This document shows, in pieces, positions 52,532 through 62,258 of a DNA stretch of 64,000 bases. A program made the translations under genes and the position numbers. Each line of letters starts with the position of its first letter. The first letter of the stretch is position 1. Location of the stretch: the NCBI RefSeq assembly GCF_010727475.1, contig NZ_AP022567.1, positions 3,720,001 to 3,784,000 of the forward strand, given 5' to 3'. The DNA is from Mycolicibacterium mageritense. Its GTDB lineage: Bacteria; Actinomycetota; Actinomycetes; Mycobacteriales; Mycobacteriaceae. Under the pieces are notes generated by a model, which made no database searches, was not told the DNA's origin, and saw only the letters and a program-made list of their open reading frames with translations.

Positions 52532-52581
52532 ACGCTTGACGGTCCCGCAGGCAGCATGTGTTGTCGTACGTGCTCGATGAA

Positions 52582-52610
52582 TTGAAAGACACTTCACGGC
52601 AACCTATTTT
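52582..52610 (+). promoter_or_regulatory. gap promoter
   Basis: TTGAAA at 52582-52587 and TATTTT at 52605-52610, with an ideal 17-base spacer, lie 39 bases before the gap start. AGGAGG at 52635-52640 is the ribosome binding site for GTG 52649. This is the best-formed sigma-A-type promoter in the window. Confidence 0.7.
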
Positions 52611-52648
52611 GTGAACTTCTTGGTGTACACCGACAGGAGGAGAAACAC

Positions 52649-53671
<1,023 letters not shown>

Positions 53672-53676
53672 CCCTC

Positions 53677-53790
53677 ATGGCTGTCGCGACCCTTTCCGAC
53701 CTGATGGCAGAGCGCGGCTTTTCACCGGTGCAGGGGCGTGGCTGGAATACCTTGACTGACATCGGGATAACCGCCTCGGGAGCGGGGTGA
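53677..53790 (+). pseudogene. Probable remnant of the pgk start, downstream of gap
   Basis: A 37-residue reading frame starts six bases after the gap stop. It begins MAVATLSDLMAERG, contains QGRG and ends TLTDIGITASGAG. Mycobacterial Pgk starts with an MAVKTLxDLL-type segment, then xGRGVLVRSDLNVPLD and xITDxGRITAS. The match, with the middle deleted, and the fact that pgk normally follows gap, suggest a decayed pgk 5' end. A random short frame is the alternative. Confidence 0.55.
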
Positions 53791-53805
53791 CTCAAACCCT
53801 CGGCG

Positions 53806-54117
53806 CTACGAGGCCGGGGATCCGATGGTGGTACCGGAATGCCTTTCCTGCCAATGGCGTTCGATCTCGATTACCCGATGGTGTTCGACCACCAGCCAGG
53901 CAATTCCGCCCGAGATCGCAAGCAGCCCGACGGTCCCGGTCGTCAAGATCCATTCGTGCCGACGGTAGGCGGCCGCTGCGACGCTTCCGACCAAAGAGAT
54001 GGCGCCCAACAAGATTGAGATCAGCCCTGGCCAGCTGTACATGTCGACGAACTGCTCACCGGCGTGCTTGTTGTGAGTACGGAAATGGTCAATCGGATCG
54101 TGGGTGTTTCCCATCAT
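53806..54117 (-). CDS. Small membrane protein, UsfY-like
   Basis: A 103-aa protein with two hydrophobic segments (about residues 29-50, LISILLGAISLVGSVAAAA, and 57-77, LTTGTVGLLAISGGIAWLVV). The N-terminus THDPIDHFRTHNKHAGEQF resembles UsfY, a small mycobacterial membrane protein of the sigF neighbourhood. AGGAGG lies four bases before ATG 54117 and seven before ATG 54114. The name is from memory and unverified. Confidence 0.65.
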   Translation of the reverse strand: MMGNTHDPIDHFRTHNKHAGEQFVDMYSWPGLISILLGAISLVGSVAAAAYRRHEWILTTGTVGLLAISGGIAWLVVEHHRVIEIERHWQERHSGTTIGSPAS

Positions 54118-54180
54118 TCCACCTCCTCGGGCTTCGATATCGCCAGAGTGGATGCGTGGGGATTGGTGCGCCATCCCCCA

Positions 54181-54197
54181 CCTAGTGTCCTGCGCCG
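54181..54197 (+). repeat. IS630 left terminal inverted repeat
   Basis: CCTAGTGTCCTGCGCCG; the exact reverse complement is at 55303-55319. The TA of the target lies at bases 3-4. Confidence 0.9.
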
Positions 54198-55315
54198 TAA
54201 ATTAGTTGATTAATTGTAGAATTGGCGGGTGGGAACCAGGGGTAGGCCGGTAGTCGAGTTGGTGTTGACCGACGACGAACGTGAGACGTTGCAGCGGTGG
54301 GCCCGTCGATCGAAGTCCTCGCAGGCGTTGGCCCAACGTTGTCGGATCGTGTTGGGTTGCGCGGCAGGGAAATCCAACAAGGAAGTCGCCGCTGATGAAG
54401 GTGTGTGGCCGCAAACGGTCGGCAAATGGCGTGGACGGTTCCTGGAGGCGCGACTGGAGGGTCTGGCCGATGAGCCGCGTCCTGGTGCGCCGCGCAAGAT
54501 CACCGACGAGGCGGTCGAGCAGCTGATCGTGGCCACGTTGGAGCGTCAACCCAAAGGCGCCACGCACTGGTCGCGGTCTTCGATGGCGGCTGAGACCGGG
54601 TTGTCGAAGTCAACGGTCGGACGGATCTGGAAGTCGTTCGGCCTCAAGCCGCATCAGGTGGACACCTTCAAGATCAGCAACGACCCGCAGTTCGTCGACA
54701 AGGTCCGTGACGTCGTGGGGTTGTATCTGGACCCGCCGGAGAAGGCACTGGTGCTCTGCGTCGATGAAAATCGCAGATCCAGGCCTTGATCGCAGCGCGC
54801 CGGTCCTGCCGATGATGCCCGGCATGCCCGAGCGCCGCACCCATGACTACGTGCGGCACGGAATCACCACCTTGTTCGCCGCCCTGGATGTGGCCACCGG
54901 CGAGGTCTACGGCTCGATTCACCGCCGGCACCGCGCGATCGAGTTCAAGAAGTTCTTGACCAAGTTGGACAACACCGTGCCCGCTGACCTGGACGTCCAT
55001 CTGATCTGCGACAACTACTCGACGCACAAATCGCCGACAGTAACCAAATGGCTTGCCGCCCATCCCCGATTCCACATGCACTTCACCCCGACCTACTCGT
55101 CGTGGCTCAACCAGGTCGAGCGGTGGTTCGGGTTACTCACCGACCAGAAACTGCGCCGCGGCGTTCACCGCTCAATTCAGGCCCTCGAGAAGGACATTCG
55201 CGAGTGGATCGCAGACTGGAACGACAACCCCCGCCCGTTCAACTGGACCAAGACCGCCGACGAGATCTTCGAACGACTCGGTTCATATCTTCAACGAATT
55301 CCCGGCGCAGGACAC
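54185..55315 (+). mobile_element. IS630-family insertion sequence
   Basis: An element of 1131 bases with perfect 13-base terminal inverted repeats (GTGTCCTGCGCCG and its complement), bounded on both sides by TA (54183-54184 and 55316-55317), the IS630/Tc1 target duplication. The outer bases CC and GG extend the symmetry to 17, so the target was probably CCTAGG. Its transposase is interrupted, so the element is likely immobile unless complemented. Confidence 0.92.
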
Positions 55316-55318
55316 TAG
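54229..55318 (+). pseudogene. IS630-family transposase, double frameshift
   Basis: The N-terminal frame (54229-54789) gives 186 aa with an HTH region and ends CVDENRRSRP. The C-terminal frame continues to 55318 with RSAPVLPMMPGMPERRTHDY, ICDNYSTHKS (second catalytic Asp) and WLNQVERWFGLL (catalytic Glu). Family members read VDEKSQIQALDRSAP across the break. Adding one A to the AAAA run near 54767 and one G to TTGATCG near 54787 would restore this, so two single-base losses about 20 bases apart explain it. Confidence 0.85.
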
Positions 55319-55319
55319 G
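55303..55319 (-). repeat. IS630 right terminal inverted repeat
   Basis: CGGCGCAGGACACTAGG, the exact reverse complement of 54181-54197. The transposase stop codon TAG (55316-55318) is formed from the TA target plus one flanking base. Confidence 0.9.
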
Positions 55320-55737
55320 TGGAGAACGGAGGGATACCCTCGTCATCTCCAATGCGTCGAGGACGTGGAGCCGGCGAGAACAGTCAAGCGAAACGTGCAG
55401 CGTTGACTACGAATCCTCAATGGACAGGCCCGGTTCCGGCTGGGAGTATTCGAGACGTTCCGAGAGTCTGACGACTGCCGTTGCTCTGATGCTTGGGGCG
55501 AACGGAGCCCGCGGGATCATTACCGTGTTAGTTCAGCGCTTCCCGCTGATGTGCCAACTCGACATGGGTCATTTCTTGCGACAGATCTGGGGGTGAGCAG
55601 TGCGACATGTCGAGCGTTTGGCAGGCGAACACGCGTGCCGACGACGGCAACATCCGGCGCGGTTCGCCACCGATAGGCCGATAAACCAACTGGCGGCTGA
55701 CTGCTGCGAAACGTACGCCGACAAGACGCTAGAGCGC
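55320..55737. other. Noncoding stretch right of the IS element
   Basis: About 420 bases without a convincing gene. Open frames exist but look like random translation (Arg/Ser-rich, no motif). No tRNA, attachment-site repeat or promoter is obvious. It may be decayed sequence at the cassette edge. Confidence 0.5.
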
Positions 55738-56337
55738 ATGGAGTTGACCGCACCAGACGCTGAGACGTCCTACCAGCGTCACGCCCAGCGCATGACTGTC
55801 GACGGTATACCCATTGAGGTCGTTGGCATTGGTCCGATACGTGGCCCGGCAGTCGTGATGCTCACCTCCTCGCGTTCGCGCGGTGTAGTCGACCGGGTGT
55901 GTGAGCGACTTCAGGTGGCTGCCTTGCACCCCCTCGTCGTTATCGTTGACCAGCGAATTGCCCCCGAAACTGTGATGCGACTGCTCGCCACGGTGGGTCT
56001 ACAGACTGCCGTGCTGGTCGGTGACCGAACGGGAGGGCAGCTGGCTTGGCAGTTGGCCGCCGCGCATCCGGGCAGGTTCACCGGCTTGGTCGTCATCGAT
56101 GCCGGGCACCCGGGTGTGGCCGACGTATCTGGTGTCATCAGTGATAGCACCTGTCCTGCAGTGAGATTGAATACGACTGCGATTGTGAGCACTTCGTGCG
56201 CCAGGGCGGTTGCCCGGGCAAGTCAACGGCTGGTCTATGGTGACTTCCGGCTCGCGGAAACGTGCTCGCCGCGCCCCACCTTGCTCTCGGTCGCGCAAGT
56301 GTCCAGCGAGATCGTTCTTCGGACAATCGGCTGGTGA
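55738..56337 (+). CDS. Alpha/beta-hydrolase-fold protein, possibly degenerate
   Basis: About 199 aa from ATG 55738; ATG 55792 or the upstream frame to 55600 are alternatives. VLVGDRTGGQLAWQLAAAHP, then FTGLVVIDAGHPGVADVSG, is an alpha/beta-hydrolase nucleophile elbow with Asp where Ser is usual (GDRTG versus GHSMG). The family is usually 250-300 aa, so N-terminal or lid parts may be missing. The function is not assignable. It lies between the IS element and a core-like HAD gene. Confidence 0.55.
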   Translation: MELTAPDAETSYQRHAQRMTVDGIPIEVVGIGPIRGPAVVMLTSSRSRGVVDRVCERLQVAALHPLVVIVDQRIAPETVMRLLATVGLQTAVLVGDRTGGQLAWQLAAAHPGRFTGLVVIDAGHPGVADVSGVISDSTCPAVRLNTTAIVSTSCARAVARASQRLVYGDFRLAETCSPRPTLLSVAQVSSEIVLRTIGW

Positions 56338-56488
56338 CGGCCATCCGTGAATCACCGTGTGATCGCCCGTGTGTGGGCGCGTACCAAGGGGCCAATGATC
56401 CTGGTGTGCATGCATCGACCAAGCCACCGGTCGGTGGGCGACACTGCCAGGTGGACCGCTGTGTTCACCCCCGGGTTCATACTGATAG

Positions 56489-57580
56489 GTGAGTCGAGGA
56501 TCCGTTCCGGTTGCATATCGTCTGGCGGTGGGCCAAACCTCGGCAAGCCGAACCTCTGTGCCTCCCGAGCCGCTCATCGCGCGCTACCGGGGGCTGATCT
56601 GCGACCTCGACGGTGTGGTGTATCGCGGCGCGTCCGCGGTACCCGGGTCTGTGGAGACGCTGAATCATCTGATCGCGGACGACACCGGTGTCGTGTTCGC
56701 GACCAACAACGCGTCCCGCCCGCCTGACGCCGTCGGTGAGCACCTGCGGGAGCTGGGCCTCGCGCGGCGGGGCTGGTCGGTGGTGACCAGCTCGCAGGCG
56801 GCCGCGGCCTACCTGGCTGACCGGCTGCCCACGCGGACGCCGGTGTTCGCGGTCGGTGGCCCGGGAGTCGCGCAGGCGCTCGCCGAGGTCGGGCTGGTCC
56901 CGGTCGGGGTGCGCGAGCTGGCCGAAACTCACGTCACGGCAGTGGTTCAGGGTCTGGGGGTGGACGTCAGCTGGCGCGAGCTTGCGGAGGTCGCCCATCT
57001 CGCCGAGGCGGGTGCCACCTGGGTGGCCACCAATCTCGACTTGATGCTCCCAACCGCGCGTGGACCCGTACCGGGCAACGGAGCGCTCGTCGCAGCCGTG
57101 CAGACCGCCACGACGGTGACACCGCATGTTGTCGGTAAACCGGGCGCGGCCCTGCTCGATCTGGCACGTCGTCAGCTCGGTACCGACTGTGCACAAACCG
57201 TGGTGTGCGGTGACCGGCTGGACACCGACATCGCCGGCGCCAACGCGGCCGGGGTCGATTCGCTGTTCGTCCTGAGCGGTGCGTCGCGGCTGCGTGATCT
57301 CGTGTTGGCGCCGCCGGTCGCACGGCCAACCTATGTCGCCGCCGATCTGACGGGTCTGCTCGAACCGGCGATCCGGCTTGAGCCGGTACCGGACGACCTC
57401 GTCGAGTACGCGCCCGACGGTGTTCCGCACCTCCACGGAGACGCCGACCGGGCCAGGTTGCTGCGGTCGGTGGTGACGACGGCGTGGGCCGCTGCCGACG
57501 CGGGGCGGGTGGTGTGCGGTGATGCGCAGCTGTGGCTGCGACTTGAGGAGCGTCTGGGCCTGGTGCCGGTGCAGGCCTGA
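56489..57580 (+). CDS. HAD-superfamily phosphatase, NagD-like (class IIA)
   Basis: A sugar- or nucleotide-phosphatase-like protein of up to 363 aa. LICDLDGVVYRG (about residues 36-47) is motif I, VFATNNASRPP is motif II, GKPGAALLDLA is motif III and VCGDRLDTDIAGANAAG is motif IV. A C-terminal domain of about 70 residues (from DLVEYAPDG) follows the HAD fold. The GTG at 56489 is the longest start; GTG 56528 is also possible. The substrate is unknown. Confidence 0.85.
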   Translation: MSRGSVPVAYRLAVGQTSASRTSVPPEPLIARYRGLICDLDGVVYRGASAVPGSVETLNHLIADDTGVVFATNNASRPPDAVGEHLRELGLARRGWSVVTSSQAAAAYLADRLPTRTPVFAVGGPGVAQALAEVGLVPVGVRELAETHVTAVVQGLGVDVSWRELAEVAHLAEAGATWVATNLDLMLPTARGPVPGNGALVAAVQTATTVTPHVVGKPGAALLDLARRQLGTDCAQTVVCGDRLDTDIAGANAAGVDSLFVLSGASRLRDLVLAPPVARPTYVAADLTGLLEPAIRLEPVPDDLVEYAPDGVPHLHGDADRARLLRSVVTTAWAAADAGRVVCGDAQLWLRLEERLGLVPVQA

Positions 57581-57649
57581 TGCTGGGCCCGTCCAGCGCG
57601 TTGAGGATCAGCGGGAGCCGAGCCCGCGTCACCCGCTACCGTGGGTCCA

Positions 57650-59152
57650 ATGCGACGCAATGTGACGGGGGCGGTCTTGGGTGCGGTCGTGTTGACCGCG
57701 GCTTTGGCCGGCTGTGATTCCAAGACCGAGCTGCAAACCGAGCCGCAATCGCAGGAGGCGTCGTCCGCGGCGGTGGACTTTGCCAGTCAGCTCCGGGAGC
57801 GGGTGTCGGTCGACGCCATGATGGGGCACCTGTCCACGTTGCAGGACATCGCCAACGCCAACGACGGCACGCGGGCGCTGGGCACTCCCGGGTACGACGC
57901 GAGCGTCGACTACGTCGTCAAGACCCTGCGCGATAAGGGCTTCGACGTCGACACCCCGGAGTTCGAGGTGCGGCTTCCGTTCGCCGAGGATCCACAGGTC
58001 ACCGTCGGCGGCCAGGCGGTCACAGCCAAGCCGCTGGAGTTCACCATCGGCACCGCACCCGAGGGCGTGTCGGGCCCGCTCGTGGCGGCCAAGGTCGAAG
58101 ACTCCCCGGGCTGTGAGGCTGCCGACTACGACGGTCTGCCGGTGGCGGGCGCTGTGGTGCTCGTCGACCGCGGCAGCTGTCAGTTCTCGGCCAAACAGGC
58201 CGCCGCCGCCGAACGCGGTGCCGTCGGGCTGATCGTCGCCAACAACATGGACGGCGACGAGATGGGTGGCACGCTGGGGCGGACCACTGACGTCAAGATT
58301 CCCGTCGTCAGTGTCACCAAGGCCGACGGCGCGCGGCTGCGCGCGAACCCCGGGCCGGTCACCATCAAGCTCAATGCCGGGGTCCGCACCGAGCACACCC
58401 GCAACGTGATCGCTCAGACCAAGACCGGGTCCACGTCGGACGTGGTCATGGTGGGCGCGCACCTCGACAGCGTGCCCGAGGGGCCGGGCATCAACGACAA
58501 CGGCTCCGGCGTGGCGGCCGTGCTGGAAACGGCTGTGCAGCTTGGCAGTTCGCCCGACGTGAAGAACGCGGTCCGGTTCGGGTTCTGGGGCGCCGAGGAG
58601 GAGGGCCTGCTCGGGTCGGCCAACTATGTGCAGTCCCTGGACGTCGAGGCACTCAAGGACATCGCGTTGTACCTGAACTTCGACATGCTGGGCTCACCCA
58701 ACCCGGGCTACTTCACCTACGACGGCGATCAGTCCGCGCCGCCGGATCCTCGGGGGGCCCCGCGCGTTCCGGAAGGCTCCGCGGGCATCGAGCGCATGCT
58801 CGCGGCCTACCTGGCCGACGCCGGAAAGATGCCGCAGGACACCAGTTTCGACGGACGGTCCGACTACGACGGATTCACCATGGCGGGGATACCCGCGGGC
58901 GGCCTGTTCTCCGGTGCCGAGGACAAGATGTCCGAGGAGGAGGCGGACCTCTGGGACGGTGAGGCCGATCAGCCGTTCGACCCGAACTACCACAAGAGCA
59001 CCGACACCCTCGACCATGTCGACCGCGACGCCCTGGAGATCCACGGTGGCGGGGTGGCCTTCGCGGTCGGTCTGTACGCTCAGGATCAGCGGGGCCGCAA
59101 CGGTATACCGATTCGTTCCGACCGCACTCGTCACCGGGTCACGCCCGAGTGA
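57650..59152 (+). CDS. lpqL: Lipoprotein aminopeptidase LpqL (peptidase M28)
   Basis: An exported lipoprotein of 500 aa. The signal peptide ends with the lipobox LAGC at about residue 21. A PA-type insert (GAVVLVDRGSCQF, GAVGLIVANN) is followed by the M28 zinc domain: VGAHLDSV, GINDNGSGVAAVLE, FGFWGAEEEGLLGS and FDMLG hold the metal ligands. TACCGT at 57637-57642 would put the transcript start near ATG 57650 (leaderless); GTG 57641 is the alternative. In M. tuberculosis lpqL follows thiG directly. Confidence 0.9.
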   Translation: MRRNVTGAVLGAVVLTAALAGCDSKTELQTEPQSQEASSAAVDFASQLRERVSVDAMMGHLSTLQDIANANDGTRALGTPGYDASVDYVVKTLRDKGFDVDTPEFEVRLPFAEDPQVTVGGQAVTAKPLEFTIGTAPEGVSGPLVAAKVEDSPGCEAADYDGLPVAGAVVLVDRGSCQFSAKQAAAAERGAVGLIVANNMDGDEMGGTLGRTTDVKIPVVSVTKADGARLRANPGPVTIKLNAGVRTEHTRNVIAQTKTGSTSDVVMVGAHLDSVPEGPGINDNGSGVAAVLETAVQLGSSPDVKNAVRFGFWGAEEEGLLGSANYVQSLDVEALKDIALYLNFDMLGSPNPGYFTYDGDQSAPPDPRGAPRVPEGSAGIERMLAAYLADAGKMPQDTSFDGRSDYDGFTMAGIPAGGLFSGAEDKMSEEEADLWDGEADQPFDPNYHKSTDTLDHVDRDALEIHGGGVAFAVGLYAQDQRGRNGIPIRSDRTRHRVTPE

Positions 59153-60576
59153 GCGCGCGTTGGCTCGCCGCGCTGGCCGCGGTGGTACTCGCCGGATGTT
59201 CGACAACCGCGCAAACCCCCGTGGATCCGCACGATCTGGCAGGCAAGATCACCGTGGACGCGATGTTCGCGCATCTGCGGAAGTTCCAGGAGATTGCCGA
59301 CGCGCATGACGGAAACCGTGGGCAGGGCACACCCGGCTATGACGCGAGCCTCGACTACGTGTCACAACAACTGCGGGACAAGGGTTTCGACGTCGAGACA
59401 CCCGAGTTCGAACGGCTCGGCACCATGCGTGGTGGCAACCCCGGCCTGACCATCGGCGGCCGCCGTTATCAGGTGGACCAGGCGTCGCTGCTGCTGACCA
59501 CTCCGCCCGGTGGCCTCAAGGCGCCGACCTTGCGTCCGGACAAGGCCGCTGGCTGCGCGCGGGCGGACTACGGCGACATGAAGATGGCCGGTGCGATCGC
59601 CGTGGTCGACGACACGGGGTGTTCGGTTGGTGTCAAACAGGATACGGCCGTCGCCGAGGGGGCCGTCGGGTTGCTCGTGGTGAGCACCGAGCGACCCGCG
59701 CCTGCGGGGCTTTTCAACCAGGGCTACTACCGGCAGCTCACCGTGCCCGTCGGCATCATCGACAAGGACGCGGACGCGGCGTTGCGCCGCACCACCGCGC
59801 CGGTCCAGTTGGTTCTCGACTCGCGAGCCGAACTGGTGAAGGGGCGAAGCCTGGTGGCGCAGACCAAGACCGGTTCGACCTCCGACGTCGTCGTGGTCGG
59901 GGCACACCTGGACAGCATCGCCGCGGGCCCCGGCATCAACGACAACGGCTCCGGGGTGGCCGCGGTGCTGGAAACCGCTCTGCAACTGGGCAGTTCACCT
60001 CAAATCAAGAACGCCGTGCGGTTCGCGTTCTGGGGCGCCGAGGAGACCGGGCTGGAGGGGGCGACGCAGTATGTCCGCGACCTGTCGCCCGAGGAACGTT
60101 CCGACATCGCGCTGTACCTGAACTTCGACATGCTGGGCTCGATCAACACCGGCTACTTCACGTACGACGGCGATCAGTCCGCGCAGATCAAGCCCGCCAA
60201 ACCGGCGCCCGAGGGGTCGGCGGGCATCGAACGCACCCTCGCCGGCTACCTCAACCTGGCCGGGGTGCGGCCGGCGGACATGCCGCTCGGCGATGCCACC
60301 GATTACAGCCCCTTCCTGGCCGCGGGTGTGCCGGTGGGCGGAGCGACCACCGGGTCGTCGCAACGGAAAACCGAAGTGCAGGCCCGGCTGTGGGGCGGCA
60401 AACCCGGCGTGGCGTTCGATCCGAACTATCACACGCCCCGCGACACGATCGACAACGTCGATGCGCACGCCATGTCGGTGATGGGGCCCGCCGTCGCGTT
60501 CGCCGTCGGCAGCTATGCACAGTCGATCGAGGGTGCCAACGGAGTTCCGCCTCGCGACAAACGCCACCCCAACTGA
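59149..60576 (+). CDS. Second LpqL-like lipoprotein aminopeptidase (M28)
   Basis: A 475-aa tandem paralogue of the upstream gene. The GTG start overlaps its stop (GTGA). The lipobox is LAGC at residues 14-17. VGAHLDSI, GINDNGSGVAAVLE and FAFWGAEETGLEG are near identical to the first copy, while the PA-type insert (GAIAVVDDTGCSVG) has diverged. It probably acts on peptides at the cell surface. Confidence 0.88.
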   Translation: MSARWLAALAAVVLAGCSTTAQTPVDPHDLAGKITVDAMFAHLRKFQEIADAHDGNRGQGTPGYDASLDYVSQQLRDKGFDVETPEFERLGTMRGGNPGLTIGGRRYQVDQASLLLTTPPGGLKAPTLRPDKAAGCARADYGDMKMAGAIAVVDDTGCSVGVKQDTAVAEGAVGLLVVSTERPAPAGLFNQGYYRQLTVPVGIIDKDADAALRRTTAPVQLVLDSRAELVKGRSLVAQTKTGSTSDVVVVGAHLDSIAAGPGINDNGSGVAAVLETALQLGSSPQIKNAVRFAFWGAEETGLEGATQYVRDLSPEERSDIALYLNFDMLGSINTGYFTYDGDQSAQIKPAKPAPEGSAGIERTLAGYLNLAGVRPADMPLGDATDYSPFLAAGVPVGGATTGSSQRKTEVQARLWGGKPGVAFDPNYHTPRDTIDNVDAHAMSVMGPAVAFAVGSYAQSIEGANGVPPRDKRHPN

Positions 60577-60651
60577 TCGCCGCGGCAATGTAATGCGAAA
60601 CACACCCGGGATTGACAGGGAACGGTTGAACCCCGAGACGTAGCTCCCCGT

Positions 60652-61749
60652 ATGAGGGGTATGGGAATTAACCTCGCGAGAATGCCCAGCCCCAGCACAA
60701 TTGCCGGTGTCCACGGCGTGGTGCCGCCCAATCGATATACCCAGGACGAGGTCACGCAGGCCCTGCTTGACCTGCCCGGATACGCCGAATATGAAGACGT
60801 CGTGCGGGCATTGCACAAAAGTGCGAAAGTGAACAGCAGGTATCTCGTCAGGCCGATTGAGGAATACGCCCGGCTCAGTGATTTCGGCGAGACCAACGAC
60901 TTGTTCATCGAACATGCGACCGACCTCGGCTGTGAGGCGCTGATCGGGGCGCTCGATGAGGCCGGACTGCGCCCGGAGGACGTCGACCTCATCGTCACCA
61001 CCACCGTGACCGGTGCCGTGGTGCCTTCCCTGGACGCGCGCATCGCGGGTCGGGTCGGCCTGCGCCCCGATGTGCGGCGCATCCCGATCTTCGGGCTCGG
61101 TTGTGTCGCGGGCGCGGCGGGGATCGCCCGGCTCAACGATTACCTGCGCGGCGCGCCGGACAAGGTCGCGGTGCTGGTGTCGGTCGAGCTGTGTTCACTG
61201 ACCCGCAAACACAACCCGTCCATGCCCACGTTGGTCGCCGGCGCGCTTTTCGGTGACGGTGCATCGGCGGTGGTCGCGGTCGGCGCGCATCGCGCGCAGC
61301 AACTGGATCCCAGCGGGCCCGACGTGCTCGACTCGTGCAGCCACCTGTACCCCGACTCGCTGCACGCCATGGGTTGGGACATCGGCACCGACGGGTTCGA
61401 GATCGTGCTGAGTGCCGAAGTGCCGAGCTTCGTGGGGCGCTACCTCGGTGACGACGTCACGGGTTTCCTTGGTACGCACGGTCTCACGGTCGCCGACGTG
61501 GGGGCGTGGGTGAGCCACCCCGGCGGGCCGAAGGTGATCGAGGCGATCATCGACACCCTCGGACTGCCGAGTGACGCCCTTGACCTGACCTGGCAATCGC
61601 TGGCCGAAGTGGGCAATCTGTCGTCTTCGTCGGTGCTGCACGTGCTGCGGGACACCATCCGCAAGCGGCCCCCGCCCGGCAGTCCCGGTGTGCTGATGGC
61701 GATGGGGCCGGGTTTCTGCTCCGAACTCGTTCTGCTGCGTTGGCGTTGA
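60652..61749 (+). CDS. Type III polyketide synthase (chalcone-synthase-like)
   Basis: Condenses an acyl-CoA starter with malonyl units. The 365-aa protein has the catalytic triad: Cys in FGLGCVAGAAG (about residue 146), His in SHPGGPKV and Asn in EVGNLSSSSVL. The fold ends with MAMGPGFCSELVLLRW. The start is uncertain (ATG 60652 or the in-frame ATG 60661). The two following genes fit a small aromatic-polyketide pathway. Confidence 0.88.
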   Translation: MRGMGINLARMPSPSTIAGVHGVVPPNRYTQDEVTQALLDLPGYAEYEDVVRALHKSAKVNSRYLVRPIEEYARLSDFGETNDLFIEHATDLGCEALIGALDEAGLRPEDVDLIVTTTVTGAVVPSLDARIAGRVGLRPDVRRIPIFGLGCVAGAAGIARLNDYLRGAPDKVAVLVSVELCSLTRKHNPSMPTLVAGALFGDGASAVVAVGAHRAQQLDPSGPDVLDSCSHLYPDSLHAMGWDIGTDGFEIVLSAEVPSFVGRYLGDDVTGFLGTHGLTVADVGAWVSHPGGPKVIEAIIDTLGLPSDALDLTWQSLAEVGNLSSSSVLHVLRDTIRKRPPPGSPGVLMAMGPGFCSELVLLRWR

Positions 61750-62258
61750 GGCCTGTGAAGGGATTCACCGCGTTGATCGCCGCCGTCGCCGCCGAGCGGC
61801 TGGTTGAGTTGGTGGTGTCCAAACGCAACCTGGACTGGAGTAAGGCCAACGGCGGCAAGGAGTTCGGCGCCGGCCACTATCCGGTGATGGTGGCCCTGCA
61901 TACCGGGCTGCTCGTGGGCGCGGTGGTCGAGGCCCGCCGCCGCCGGTTCCGGCCGGTGGTGGGCCTCCCGATGCTCGCGGTCGTACTGGCCGCGCAGGGC
62001 CTGCGCTGGTGGTGCATCAGAACCCTTGGCCGGCAGTGGAATACCCGGGTTGTGGTGGTGCCCGGTGCGTCGCGCGTCGTGGACGGGCCGTACCGCGTGG
62101 TCCCACATCCCAACTACGTGGCAGTGGTGACGGAAGGTGCCGCGCTGCCGCTCGTGGGCGGCGCGTGGATCACGGCGCTGGTGTTCACCGTGGCCAACGC
62201 CGCATTGCTGCGAACCCGGATCCGGGTGGAAAACGAGGCACTGCAGGGCTTGACGTGA
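61740..62258 (+). CDS. Isoprenylcysteine carboxyl methyltransferase-family protein
   Basis: A 172-aa membrane protein with about four hydrophobic segments. The C-terminal motif GPYRVVPHPNYVAVVTEGAALPL is the SAM-binding signature of the ICMT/DUF1295-like family. The start is a TTG at 61740 that overlaps the polyketide synthase stop by ten bases. In such operons it probably O-methylates the polyketide or a prenylated product. Confidence 0.8.
   Translation: MALRPVKGFTALIAAVAAERLVELVVSKRNLDWSKANGGKEFGAGHYPVMVALHTGLLVGAVVEARRRRFRPVVGLPMLAVVLAAQGLRWWCIRTLGRQWNTRVVVVPGASRVVDGPYRVVPHPNYVAVVTEGAALPLVGGAWITALVFTVANAALLRTRIRVENEALQGLT

Noticed and set aside
56347..56727. Plus-strand 126-aa frame before the HAD phosphatase
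   Set aside because: Overlaps the HAD gene in another frame and has no motif; the clear part of 56338-56488 looks noncoding.
60612..60657. TTGACA and a TCCCC-GTATGA-GGGG repeat before the type III PKS
   Set aside because: No -10 at normal spacing, and the repeat has a six-base spacer; outside the cassette, so not grouped with the shared element.
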